Below, one piece after another: positions 25,187 to 33,848 of a DNA stretch of 64,000 bases. Under the pieces are notes generated by a model that was not told the DNA's origin, made no database searches, and saw nothing but the letters and a program-made list of their open reading frames with translations. The first letter of the stretch is position 1. Every line of letters begins with the position of its first letter. A program made the translations under genes and the position numbers. Source of the DNA: Candidatus Atribacteria bacterium (GTDB lineage: Bacteria > Atribacterota > Phoenicimicrobiia > Phoenicimicrobiales > Stramentimicrobiaceae); contig JAGYIZ010000004.1 of assembly GCA_018402425.1 (NCBI GenBank), positions 1 to 64,000 of the forward strand, read 5' to 3'.

Positions 25187-28171
25187 ATGAGCACTAAAAA
25201 GAAAAATAATTATTCTTTAATATTTTTTATTTCAGGTATTATACTCTTACTTCTAGCAATTTTGTCACTTTCGGTTTTTCCTGTAAGTGCTCAGGATCTT
25301 TTATTCGATGAGCAAATTAGGGCTTATGCAGTTACCCAGTTTTGGGATGGCTTTACGGAATATGAAGTACGATTAACCTGGTCAGCCCTTGAAGGAGCTG
25401 ATGAATATCGAATATATAAAAGCATTAATGAAGGTGAATTTGAAGAAATCAGGATAAATGATTATGAAGACGAAGGATTTCAACTCTGGTGGACTGATGA
25501 GGATATTCTGGAAGGATACACCTACAGTTATTATATTGAAGGATATTTTCAGGATGAATCCGTAGGAAGAACTGATACAGTGGAAGTTGATTTCTGGCTG
25601 CCCTCCTGCCCTGCAGAGTATCCAGTTAATAATGTAATAATAAATGAGGAAAATCCGGAATTTAAATGGGAATCAATATCGATTAATGCTTTTCCCTTTA
25701 AAAACGTCATTTTTTCGGCTGAGGGAGAATTCTTGTTATATGATCTAACTGCAGAAGAAGAAATTAAAAAAATTGCAATTGAAGACATCAATATAAATAG
25801 GTTTAAATTAATTACGGAAGATGAACCTGTGGATGAAGATCTTGCAGAGAATACTGACCAAACCGACATCAGGGATGTTGCTGATTTCGAGAACGAGCCG
25901 GGAGATAAAAATAGAGAACCTGTTGAAAATGAAATTGAAGTTAACAGTGAATCTGCTATAGAAGCTGATAATGGATCCGAAACCACATCTGAAGATCAAG
26001 TAGAATCTGCTATCGATGCTGTTGAGAATATTGAAGGTGAAGACAAAGAACTATTGCTAGTTAAAAAACACCAATATCAATGGCAATACAAGGTAACCGG
26101 TTTTGACATAAATAATCAGGCTATTGCCGAATCAATTACTGGTGGCCTTTTTTACTTTCAGGAAGAGGCCGAAGGAATCGAGCCTGAAAAAGAGGAAACA
26201 GAGGAAGATGTAGAAGGAGGATTGAATCTTGATGCTGATTTTCTCAGTTACCAGGTTATTGATGAGGAAGATGTGATTGTCGCTCAGGATAATGTTAATC
26301 TACGCTTCGAAGATATCGTACTTAAATCAAATTATCTGCAGATTATTATTGATAAAAATGAACTGATTGCCAAAGACCAGGTAGTTTTTACTAAAGGAGA
26401 AGATACTTATTCATGTCAGGCACTTAGTTATAATTGGGATACCGATAAAATTATCATGGATGAATTGTCAGGAGAAACCACCGGTGAAAAAATTAAAGGT
26501 AAAGTGTACTATCAGGGAGAGAAATTAGAAAATTTTCCAGATACTATTGATATCAAAGGTGGCTTTTTTACTACCTGTGACCTTGAGGAGCCACACTGGC
26601 ATATCTTAGCAGAACAAATTACCATCTATCCTGATGATAAGATTATTGCCAAAAAGGTTTCCTGGTATGAAGGGAAAAAGAAAATATTTACCCTGCCCTC
26701 TTTCATGATTTTTCTAAGGGGAAAAAATCAATTTCCTTACCTTCCCGATATCGGAAAAAGCAGCAGTGAAGGATGGTTTTTTAAAAATCAATTTAATTAT
26801 GTCGAAGACGAAACCTCTTATGGAAGTATTTACCTGGATTGGATGGAAAAGAAAGGATTAGCAACTGGTATTGAGCATACCTTTGAATTGGGAGAAGAAA
26901 AAATCGATGAAGGTGAACTAGTGCTATACTTCTATGGTCTAAAAAGAAAAAATACCAGTATTTATGATTTGGATGCTAAAGTAGATTACTGGCAAAACTT
27001 TGAAAATAATTTGCGGTTAAGGGCTAATTTGAATTACGACGGTACTATATATGCAGGTTCTAGTTCCCAAAACTCTACGCATATTCTTAAACCGGATTTT
27101 TACCTCTATAAGAAATGGGAAGATGCTCTACTTACTTTGACCGGGAAATATAATTTTAATTTTAGTAACACAACAACCAGCAACGGTAATATTAAACTAT
27201 CCTATGACCATACTCTAACGGATAAATTGAAATCTAATTTTGATTTATTATACACCTCTAAGGATTCAGGGAATCAAATCATAGACCAACAATTGCGCCC
27301 TGAATGGTTAATTAGGTATAGCGGCAAGGGTTATACCTTAAACTTAGTTACCGAAAAACTTATTGACCTGGATGGAGAAAATAGCTCGGATACCCTTGAC
27401 AAACTACCTGAGCTTACCTTTAAAAAAAGTAGTGCAAAAATTAAGGACACAAGTATAAACTACAGTATTGAAGCCTCCTTGGGTCGATATTATGAAAGTG
27501 TAACAGACCAGGAAAATGTGCGGGGAGAGTATATTATTAATGTTAATCGTCCTTTTAATATAAATGACAATATAAGATTAACTGCTTCCGGTTTATATCG
27601 ACAGGATGTTTATCTGACCGGAGAAGCTCGTTATATGGTTGGTGGAAAATTAGATTTAAGGGTTGGTTATAAACCTGAATTTTATGGAAATTTCTCTTAT
27701 AATTACTATATGTCTGAAGGGCCTACACCTTTTAACTTTGATACATTGAGCTCATTAAACGAATCAGCTAATGCTAGTATCGTTTTAAAACCAAGAGATG
27801 ATTTGCAGATTAATTTATCCACTAATTATAATTTTGTCAGCGAATCTTTTGGCAATTTGGGAGCACGAATACAATGGAAACCCAAGGGAGAACATGATAT
27901 TTATTTAAGCTCCTATTATGATTTAAACAATATGCAATGGAATAAACGGATAGATACCAGAATGTCTTTAAAACTAAGTGAAGATTGGAAAATAAGCTAT
28001 AGTGGGTCTGTATATTTTGATGATTTTGATATTAGAAACAGTGTAATTAGTGTAGTCAAAGACCTGCATTGCCGGGAAATCAGCATTAATTATAAACAGT
28101 CTACTCAATCTATCTGGTTAGATTTCAAGATTAAAGCCTTCCCTACCGAATCCATCACCATCGGCCAATAA
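25187..28171 (+). CDS. lptD: LptD-like outer-membrane LPS assembly protein with extra N-terminal FN3-like domain
   Basis: A 994-aa outer-membrane protein. The signal peptide ends near residue 35 (FPVSAQ). Residues 40-145 look like a fibronectin-III/sugar-binding fold (WSALEGADEYRIYKSINEGE). Residues 200-290 are an acidic low-complexity linker (many E/D/N/S). From about 340 to 450 is the OstA/LptA-like beta-jellyroll (LDADFLSYQVIDEEDVIVAQ, LQIIIDKNELIAKDQVVF). It then has the LptD hallmark GGFFTTCDLEEPHWHI and LPSFMI, and the beta-barrel to the C-terminus. LptD inserts lipopolysaccharide into the outer leaflet. The FN3-like front and acidic linker are not part of the standard LptD layout. No LptE gene was recognised. 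Confidence 0.88.
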   Translation: MSTKKKNNYSLIFFISGIILLLLAILSLSVFPVSAQDLLFDEQIRAYAVTQFWDGFTEYEVRLTWSALEGADEYRIYKSINEGEFEEIRINDYEDEGFQLWWTDEDILEGYTYSYYIEGYFQDESVGRTDTVEVDFWLPSCPAEYPVNNVIINEENPEFKWESISINAFPFKNVIFSAEGEFLLYDLTAEEEIKKIAIEDININRFKLITEDEPVDEDLAENTDQTDIRDVADFENEPGDKNREPVENEIEVNSESAIEADNGSETTSEDQVESAIDAVENIEGEDKELLLVKKHQYQWQYKVTGFDINNQAIAESITGGLFYFQEEAEGIEPEKEETEEDVEGGLNLDADFLSYQVIDEEDVIVAQDNVNLRFEDIVLKSNYLQIIIDKNELIAKDQVVFTKGEDTYSCQALSYNWDTDKIIMDELSGETTGEKIKGKVYYQGEKLENFPDTIDIKGGFFTTCDLEEPHWHILAEQITIYPDDKIIAKKVSWYEGKKKIFTLPSFMIFLRGKNQFPYLPDIGKSSSEGWFFKNQFNYVEDETSYGSIYLDWMEKKGLATGIEHTFELGEEKIDEGELVLYFYGLKRKNTSIYDLDAKVDYWQNFENNLRLRANLNYDGTIYAGSSSQNSTHILKPDFYLYKKWEDALLTLTGKYNFNFSNTTTSNGNIKLSYDHTLTDKLKSNFDLLYTSKDSGNQIIDQQLRPEWLIRYSGKGYTLNLVTEKLIDLDGENSSDTLDKLPELTFKKSSAKIKDTSINYSIEASLGRYYESVTDQENVRGEYIINVNRPFNINDNIRLTASGLYRQDVYLTGEARYMVGGKLDLRVGYKPEFYGNFSYNYYMSEGPTPFNFDTLSSLNESANASIVLKPRDDLQINLSTNYNFVSESFGNLGARIQWKPKGEHDIYLSSYYDLNNMQWNKRIDTRMSLKLSEDWKISYSGSVYFDDFDIRNSVISVVKDLHCREISINYKQSTQSIWLDFKIKAFPTESITIGQ

Positions 28172-28206
28172 AAAATGTCACAGGGACGGAAGATCGTGTG
28201 ACAACG

Positions 28207-28803
28207 TTAAGGAACAATAATTGTGGTAGTCACTTGAATAATATCAAAATCAGCACCACCGGTAGAATCTTGTGAAAAATCGTTAACTATATTATTATAT
28301 GGGACTAAACTTGTATCGCTAATAGTTAAACTAAGGGCGTCATTCATATAATCATAAGTTTCCTCATCTTTATCAGTTGTAATCACATTCATAAAAATCT
28401 CTTCCGGATCACCCAATTTTGCGAGATCAATGGTAACCTGGAAATCAGTTTCGGCAGATGGAATATCCCATATATTTTCTTCTGAGTCGTTGCCTACTTC
28501 CCCCAGATGAAACCCAAAATCATCTAACCTAATGTAATAATAACCATTCTCCCAGTTTTCTATATCATCATATGGTGGAAAAGAAGCATCCTCTCTTGTA
28601 TCAAAGACAATATAATAATAACCATCATCGGTATTTATAGTGCCATTTTCATTTATTTCCACCTTTATAGTCAGTTGCTTTTGACCTGTACCTCCACCAT
28701 TTGGTTCTTCTGGCCATCGGGCACAGCCATTAATTAAAAAAATAGCTGCTATCATTACTACCAGGCAAAATAAATATTTCTTCAGATTTTTCACAATATG
28801 CAT
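28207..28803 (-). CDS. Small acidic lipoprotein of unknown function
   Basis: I start at ATG 28803 (MHIVKNLKKYLF), which has GGAGG six bases upstream; an earlier TTG would add four residues. The lipobox FLINGC places the lipidated cysteine at residue 27. The mature part is acidic and rich in Y, D and E (DDGYYYIVFDTRE, ENGYYYIRLDDFG) with probable beta structure. It follows lptC and the lptA-like gene on the minus strand, 20 bp downstream of the latter, so it is probably co-transcribed with them. I do not recognise the family; an Lpt-linked role is suggested only by position. Confidence 0.7.
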   Translation of the reverse strand: MHIVKNLKKYLFCLVVMIAAIFLINGCARWPEEPNGGGTGQKQLTIKVEINENGTINTDDGYYYIVFDTREDASFPPYDDIENWENGYYYIRLDDFGFHLGEVGNDSEENIWDIPSAETDFQVTIDLAKLGDPEEIFMNVITTDKDEETYDYMNDALSLTISDTSLVPYNNIVNDFSQDSTGGADFDIIQVTTTIIVP

Positions 28804-28822
28804 AATGGCCTCCAATTCATTA

Positions 28823-29527
28823 TCAATCCAGGATCATTCTGCTTTTAACATTTCCGGTTACTTCAAGCTTATCATCACCAATATAGAAAACAGCTTGATC
28901 TCCGGAAATTTGCCGATCATTATCTATTTCTTCAATTGTTACCTGGCCTGTTAAGGATATTTTGTCTTCTGCATCATTATAGACTGCTTCTTTTGCAATG
29001 ATAGTATAATCCTTTTTAGTAATCTTTACTTCTCCGGTAGCTGTCATATTTTTGGTATCGGTAAAAATCTCTAATTTTTGACAAACCCAGGTTACATTAT
29101 CTGGTTCTCCGTCACTATCTTCTCTTTCCTGTATCAGCTTTACCTGATTCTCAAATATATAACGCTTGTCATTCAGAAATGCCTCTAATGTTTCACCATT
29201 AATAGTAATATCTTCTTTGACCAGCTTAACACTGTCGGTTATTTGTCCAACCTTTGTATCAACATTGAAAGATGCCTGAGCAGCAGTTAATGTAGTATCC
29301 TCCTGTATAATAACTACATTGCCGATAAAGACCATCTGGTCATTTTCCTTATCATAATTGACCTGATCTGCTGTTAGTTCTACAACAGATTCTTCTACCT
29401 GTTCATCTTCCTGTCCCACCATTTCAACCTGTTCCTGGGCAAAGAGGGGAAAATTTATTATACCGATTATTATAAAGATAGAAATGACCATAATAAATAT
29501 TTTCCTAAATAATCTTTTCATAAACAA
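28823..29527 (-). CDS. lptA: LptA/OstA-like periplasmic LPS-bridge protein
   Basis: A 234-aa exported protein with a signal peptide (IFIMVISIFIIIGIINFPLFAQ). The body is a series of OstA-type strands: ELTADQVNYDKENDQMVFIGN, ASFNVDTKVGQITDSVKL, KNMTATGEVKI, AVYNDAEDKISLTGQV, ISGDQAVFYIGDDKLEVTGN. This is the jellyroll that polymerises between LptC and LptD to carry lipopolysaccharide across the periplasm. The start is ambiguous: a TTG at 29527 with GGATGG, or the ATG two codons later. It lies 60 bp downstream of lptC. Confidence 0.88.
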   Translation of the reverse strand: MFMKRLFRKIFIMVISIFIIIGIINFPLFAQEQVEMVGQEDEQVEESVVELTADQVNYDKENDQMVFIGNVVIIQEDTTLTAAQASFNVDTKVGQITDSVKLVKEDITINGETLEAFLNDKRYIFENQVKLIQEREDSDGEPDNVTWVCQKLEIFTDTKNMTATGEVKITKKDYTIIAKEAVYNDAEDKISLTGQVTIEEIDNDRQISGDQAVFYIGDDKLEVTGNVKSRMILD

Positions 29528-29588
29528 TTATCCATCCTTTCCTTTTTTAAACTTCTTTGTTGGGGCCAGATCTCCCATATCTTCCGTT

Positions 29589-30212
29589 TTACAATTTCAT
29601 AGTAACTGTTACTCTATTGGTTAGTTCAATTTGGGTCATATCCATATTAGTAGAAAGACCACCAGCCACAATGTAATGATCATCAACCTTTAATTCCACC
29701 TTATCATTACTGGACAATCTTTGCTCTTCCGAGTGCCAGAAAACTTTTTCCCCTCTTAAAGAATCACCATTTTCATTAGATATGACTACATTCCCGTTTA
29801 ATTCCATATCTTTGTTTTGCATATTTGCAATAGATGTATCGGCAGAAATAGTTAAATTTGGTTCTTCATTTTTATAAATAATCATCTGTTTTATATCTTC
29901 AAACAAAGTATTTTGCCTGTCTTCGGCAATTGATACTGTATCTGCTTCAATTAACCATTCCTTCTTTTCATTTTTAATACCCAAAACCTTTCCTCCCTCG
30001 ATGCGAACAGGTGGTTCGTCAACTATAATATTATCCTGTACTTGTTCGATTGCTTCTTCGGGAGACATTGTCTCTTCAGGTGAACGGTTAAAAAAATTAT
30101 AAAACAAAATTACACTAATAATCAAAATTACTGCTAATATTAGAAATAAGTTTTTATTTTTCATTTTATCAAATATTAAGTATGAGGGAGGAAAATCCCT
30201 ATACCTATACAT
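29589..30212 (-). CDS. lptC: LptC, inner-membrane-anchored LPS transport protein
   Basis: A protein with one N-terminal anchor (NLFLILAVILIISVILFYNFF) and an LptC/OstA-type jellyroll: GGKVLGIKNEKKEWLIEADT, ADTSIANMQNKDMELNGNVV, LRGEKVFWHSEEQRLSSNDK. LptC binds LptF/G and hands lipopolysaccharide to LptA. The open frame begins at 30212, but ATG 30164 (MKNKNLFLIL) directly before the anchor is a likely real start; neither has a strong ribosome site. It heads the minus-strand unit lptC, lptA, lipoprotein, which faces the plus-strand unit lptF/G, lptD. Confidence 0.88.
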   Translation of the reverse strand: MYRYRDFPPSYLIFDKMKNKNLFLILAVILIISVILFYNFFNRSPEETMSPEEAIEQVQDNIIVDEPPVRIEGGKVLGIKNEKKEWLIEADTVSIAEDRQNTLFEDIKQMIIYKNEEPNLTISADTSIANMQNKDMELNGNVVISNENGDSLRGEKVFWHSEEQRLSSNDKVELKVDDHYIVAGGLSTNMDMTQIELTNRVTVTMKL

Positions 30213-30262
30213 TCCTTTGTTATCTTAATTTATTCTCAGCTAAATAACTTCATTTTGTGTCT

Positions 30263-30332
30263 TGATGGGGTCAGGTCTCAGCATTTGACATTTCATTAAG
30301 ACAATGTCAAATATTGAGACCTGACCCCATCA
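30263..30332. repeat. RAYT-type palindrome (solo copy)
   Basis: A near-perfect 70-bp inverted repeat. The left arm is TGATGGGGTCAGGTCTCAGC and onward; the right arm ends GAGACCTGACCCCATCA, with only one or two mismatches across about 31 bp. Its centre is CATTAAG. It shares GGGGTCAGG with the ends of the RAYT element at 9102-10112 and with the decayed copy at 5405. It lies between lptC and the 3' end of the broken peptidase gene. Confidence 0.9.
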
Positions 30333-30339
30333 ACAATCA

Positions 30340-31582
30340 ATAGCCTAAGTAGTACATCATTTCATCCCACTAATTTATCCTGGGCAGTTAGTATTATCAT
30401 AATAATCGTATATTGATAATATGGCCAATATATGGTAAGCCCGTATGAATTCTTAACACTATTGCCAACATGGGATTTTCTATATGTATTACCCAACTCC
30501 ATTGACCCCAGTTAATTTGGTCTGCACCAATTTTAAAACTGATGAATTGGAAGTATAAAAGGCAATTGATTTACCAGATGCTTCAAATCTATATGTTAGG
30601 TAACCCTGTATAATATGTTTTAGAATTTCAGGCATCACGATAGTATTTTCGGCACAGATGGGTGTTTATGAACCTGGGCAAGCCCGGAAATCTGGTCAGC
30701 CAGATTATCTATTTAGCTTGAATCTATAGCAGATAATGTTACATTACTTCCTGTACCCTGAATATTGATTATAATAATCCTACAATCTCGGCAGCAAACT
30801 GCTTAGATGTTTGACTGGGACTTGTAACCAGGGTTTGCAATACACAGTCATATTGCCAACCATCTCCCGGAACAGAGGCTTCAGAGGCGACCATAATTTG
30901 AGCATAATCCTTAACCTGATAGGCAACCTCAATCATTCCCATATGGCAAGCATCCATACCTATAATATCTATTTCTTTCCCCAACTGACCAGATATAAAA
31001 GATAATGCATCTTCAAGTTGCGGCATGGTAATCCTGCTATCGAGACCAAAATTCCAATCCCAGCAAATGTCTCTGTTAAGTTCAAGAGAACGAAATCCTC
31101 CACCATGATTCCATAGGACCAGCATATAGCGCTCTGCAGGATAATTCTGGATTGCCCACTGAGCAAAATCTTTTAATGTCTCAGGATCGCCCATGTTCTT
31201 TTGTCCCAGGTCCATTTTAAGTTTAGAATTAATAATTTCTGAATTCATATCCTGAGTTATATAATATCGCCTGGTACCAGTCCAGTTATTATTTGAAGAG
31301 TCATCTAAATGACCCAGACCAAAATCATTTAAAACATCAAAGGGAATTCTATCCATCTGCACCAAAATATTAACATCCTTTGTGGAACCAATTATCTCCA
31401 TTTCATTAATATCCTGAATTCCTACCGTTTCCAAATTGTTACCAGCAGCCAGATAAACCATTACTGTCCATTTTGCCTCCTCAGGCACCGGAGATAATAA
31501 TCTGACATCGGAAAAGGTTAATGATAGAATTAATGCAATATAGCAAAATAAAAAAGGAATATTTTGTTTTTTTGATATCCAT
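30340..31582 (-). pseudogene. Broken clostripain-like (peptidase C11) exported protease
   Basis: The central 239 residues are open and typical of C11 peptidases: WTVMVYLAAGNNLE near the start, the catalytic histidine in VLWNHGGG, and the catalytic cysteine in DACHMGM. Upstream, ATG 31582 starts a signal peptide (MDIKKTKYSFFILL), but a one-base shift near a T-run separates it from LSLTFSDVRLLSPVPEEAKW. Downstream the frame ends after AAEIVGLL, and later pieces (SNVTLSAIDSS, IDNLADQISGLAQ) continue in another frame to about 30345. It was a cysteine protease exported from the cell. A truncated product with an intact catalytic pair could still be made from the internal ATG (31488), without export. 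Confidence 0.8.
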
Positions 31583-31996
31583 TAAAGATATATCTTAAAT
31601 ATAATAAACCCATTCTTAATATTAATTATTTTTAGCGTGACAGACTATTGCAATATTTGTATTTTACCATTATTTTAAGGTTTTTATACATCAAATCTAA
31701 GTTTGGGGATATTATAATAATTATAGTTTTAGTTAAAGAGAATGAAAATTTTATTTATACTCAGACTTAAGATGAATCCGATACTAATATTCATTTATAT
31801 TTAAAATACAAAAACTATAAATAAAGATACATTTACCATTTTTATATTGCAGATTTTTAAATATAATAAAATAATATTTTTATTTTTATTGCAGTAATCA
31901 TTTCTTTATTATAATGATAATAATTATTTTGATGCTCTTTGGTTTTTTGTATTTTCTAATTATCATAAAAAATTATAAAGAAAGGAGGAAGCATCA
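31583..31996. other. AT-rich divergent spacer
   Basis: About 410 bp of very AT-rich DNA between the broken peptidase (minus) and the small membrane-anchored gene (plus). It must carry promoters for both. I see no repeat-family member or RNA. Confidence 0.5.
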
Positions 31997-32386
31997 ATGA
32001 AAAAAATATCCTTTATGAAAGTTGCTTTAGTTGTTCTTGTTATCCTTTATTTTGTGATTTGGATTATCCGGATGTATTTGTCCCCCAATAACAAATACTG
32101 GTACTGCAAAATTATTGTTTCTGGTTCATATGAGTATGATATAAAAATGGATGATTATACTTATTATGATAATGAACCTGCCGGCACCTATTATATAACT
32201 GACATCTCTTCTGGTTACCATACATTCGAAGCAGTCGATAGTGATGGAGCCTCTTGGGGTTCTGATAGTGAAACAAAATATATTTCATCTGGAACAACAA
32301 CCACTATCTATCTAAATCCAACTCAAACCGTAAGTACTGGTACAGTTTATATATATATGTTTATGGTAATTGGGAATATGACATAA
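31997..32386 (+). CDS. Small membrane-anchored beta-domain protein, second repeat unit out of frame
   Basis: The ATG follows AGGAGG. The 129 residues start with one membrane anchor (VALVVLVILYFVIWIIRMYL), then one beta-domain of about 65 aa (GSYEYDIKMDDYTYYDNEPA, DISSGYHTFEAVDSDGASWG, KYISSGTTTTIYL). The open frame ends soon after. DNA from 32345 to 32565 encodes a second copy of the same domain, but with frameshifts. The encoded fold looks like a PEGA/carboxypeptidase-regulatory-like module displayed outside the membrane. Function is unknown. A terminator hairpin follows at 32623. Confidence 0.65.
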   Translation: MKKISFMKVALVVLVILYFVIWIIRMYLSPNNKYWYCKIIVSGSYEYDIKMDDYTYYDNEPAGTYYITDISSGYHTFEAVDSDGASWGSDSETKYISSGTTTTIYLNPTQTVSTGTVYIYMFMVIGNMT

Positions 32387-32565
32387 ATGGATGATTATTT
32401 TATTTTTATGAAAAACCTTACAAGAGATATGTATGCAATGACAAATGTCAGCATCGGTTACCATACATTCCGAAGCAGTCGATAGTGATGGAGCCTCTTG
32501 GGGTTCTGATAGTGAAACAAAATATATTTCATCTGGTTCAAACTATGTCTATTTATACCCTTAAG
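32107..32565 (+). repeat. Direct tandem duplication of an 81-codon unit, second copy damaged
   Basis: Two units offset by about 243 bp share an essentially identical 65-bp stretch (32228-32292 and 32471-32536; GAAGCAGTCGATAGTGATGG onward). The second unit has at least two indels relative to the first: a missing base in the EYDIKMDD segment and an extra C at CATTCCGAAG. The high identity implies a recent duplication or gene conversion. Confidence 0.85.
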
Positions 32566-32622
32566 ATTAGTAATATAATATTATTATAGTGATAATATAT
32601 TGGGAATTTTATTCTTAAAAAC

Positions 32623-32658
32623 AAAAAAGAGCAAATTTTTGAATCTGCTCTTTTTTTT
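32623..32658 (+). terminator. Intrinsic terminator
   Basis: The hairpin AAAAAAGAGCA / TGCTCTTTTTTTT with a 12-nt loop is followed by a run of eight T. It lies downstream of the small membrane-anchored gene. As the stem is A/T-flanked on both sides it may also work on the other strand. Confidence 0.85.
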
Positions 32659-32744
32659 GTTTTTATCTATGTCATCTAAATCTAACGCTACTAAAAATAT
32701 TCATTCCATTTAACTATTTTCTCATTAACCTCTAATCAACATAT

Positions 32745-32805
32745 ATCGCACCCACTGACGTGGCTTAGAATCCCTAAAAGTGGTTTAACCTTTTCTTGTT
32801 ACCTT
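32745..32805 (-). repeat. Hairpin-tailed dispersed repeat, copy D (tail fragment)
   Basis: On the minus strand it reads GGTTAAACCAC, then CTAAGCCACGTCAGTGGGTG and CGATATAT, a variant of the family tail AAGCCACCCGC...GCGGGTGCGATATTTA. It is shorter and more diverged than copies A-C. Confidence 0.5.
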
Positions 32806-32912
32806 TTTGTTCTGCTTTTTCTTATATTTTACCTGAATATTTCTAAGCAATATAACTGCCTGCTTTGGGATTCAGTTGAATAATTGTCAGAAGAACCGTC
32901 CCCGTGACAATG

Positions 32913-33848
32913 TTAGTTTGCCAGGGAAACTATATTGGTGTCTCCTGCAACTTCCAGGTATAACTTGGTTTCCTCTTCCAGGGTTATATTCTTTCCGGGA
33001 ATCAAAGCACCTGCAACCAGACCAATGGGGTTACTCAAAATTATCAATCCTGCAATACTTGCTCCAACTGCAATTCCGATTCGGGAATTTTCCTCTTCGG
33101 CATTCTCGCCCATTATCAAACGTAAGGGAGTGCCATCCACTGTCTCTATATATCTAAAATCTACTTCGAGTTTACCCTTCCTCAATAAAATTGATGCCCT
33201 TTTTGCTTTTAGTACTTCTCCTTTTCCAACTGTATCTTTGGGAATTATAACTGACCCGGCATAGACAATATCTTCGGCTACCTGATATTCAAATATATCA
33301 CCATCATCACTCTTTTTGGAACCAATATCCTCCAATAGTTTTACCGGGATTAAAGTACCAGCTGGGACAGTAATTTCCCTGATAGTTGGTCTACCTTCTT
33401 CAAAAATTACATTAAATATTTTTTCTGCACGCATAGCCAGAACTTCATCAGAATTTTCGCCAAATATACTTAATTCTAAATCTTCAATCTTGGTTAAAAG
33501 CGGATCATCTGTAACTTTATCCAGTAAAGTCCATTGAGCAGAATTTATTTTAAAGGATAAAGATGGCTCCTCGGGTGAGCCTGTAATAATAAAATCTTTC
33601 AGCTGTTTAACTCTTTCTTTAAGAATTCCGGGCAGGGTCCTGCCCACTAGTTCTTTTTCCAGATATTCTACTCGATTCAATAATGATTCCGTTTTTACTT
33701 CACCAAAGACTTGCATTTCAATTTGGGAGAGTTCTTCAATAATTACTATCTCTGAGTTAGTTTGAGCTAAAGCAATTTGGGGTAGCATTATGGAAAGAAA
33801 AAATATTGCTGATAAGAAAATTGATAATTTTTGTTTTGATAAATACAT
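32913..33848 (-). CDS. Exported protein with TrbI/VirB10-like C-terminal beta domain
   Basis: I start at ATG 33848 (MYLSKQKLS), six bases after GAGGTG; the open frame begins three codons earlier at a GTG. Signal peptide to about residue 28 (QIALAQ). The N-terminal half has two similar helical segments (LSQIEMQVFGEVKTESLLNR and ITKIEDLELSIFGENSDEVL-like) that look duplicated. The C-terminal half reads VPAGTLIPVKLLEDIGSKKS, GSVIIPKDTVGKGEVLKAKR, LEVDFRYIETVDGTPLRL, a pattern seen in TrbI/VirB10-like and related envelope proteins, then a glycine-rich hydrophobic stretch (GIAVGASIAGLIIL). Probably periplasmic or outer-membrane associated. Function is not established. Confidence 0.7.
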   Translation of the reverse strand: MYLSKQKLSIFLSAIFFLSIMLPQIALAQTNSEIVIIEELSQIEMQVFGEVKTESLLNRVEYLEKELVGRTLPGILKERVKQLKDFIITGSPEEPSLSFKINSAQWTLLDKVTDDPLLTKIEDLELSIFGENSDEVLAMRAEKIFNVIFEEGRPTIREITVPAGTLIPVKLLEDIGSKKSDDGDIFEYQVAEDIVYAGSVIIPKDTVGKGEVLKAKRASILLRKGKLEVDFRYIETVDGTPLRLIMGENAEEENSRIGIAVGASIAGLIILSNPIGLVAGALIPGKNITLEEETKLYLEVAGDTNIVSLAN

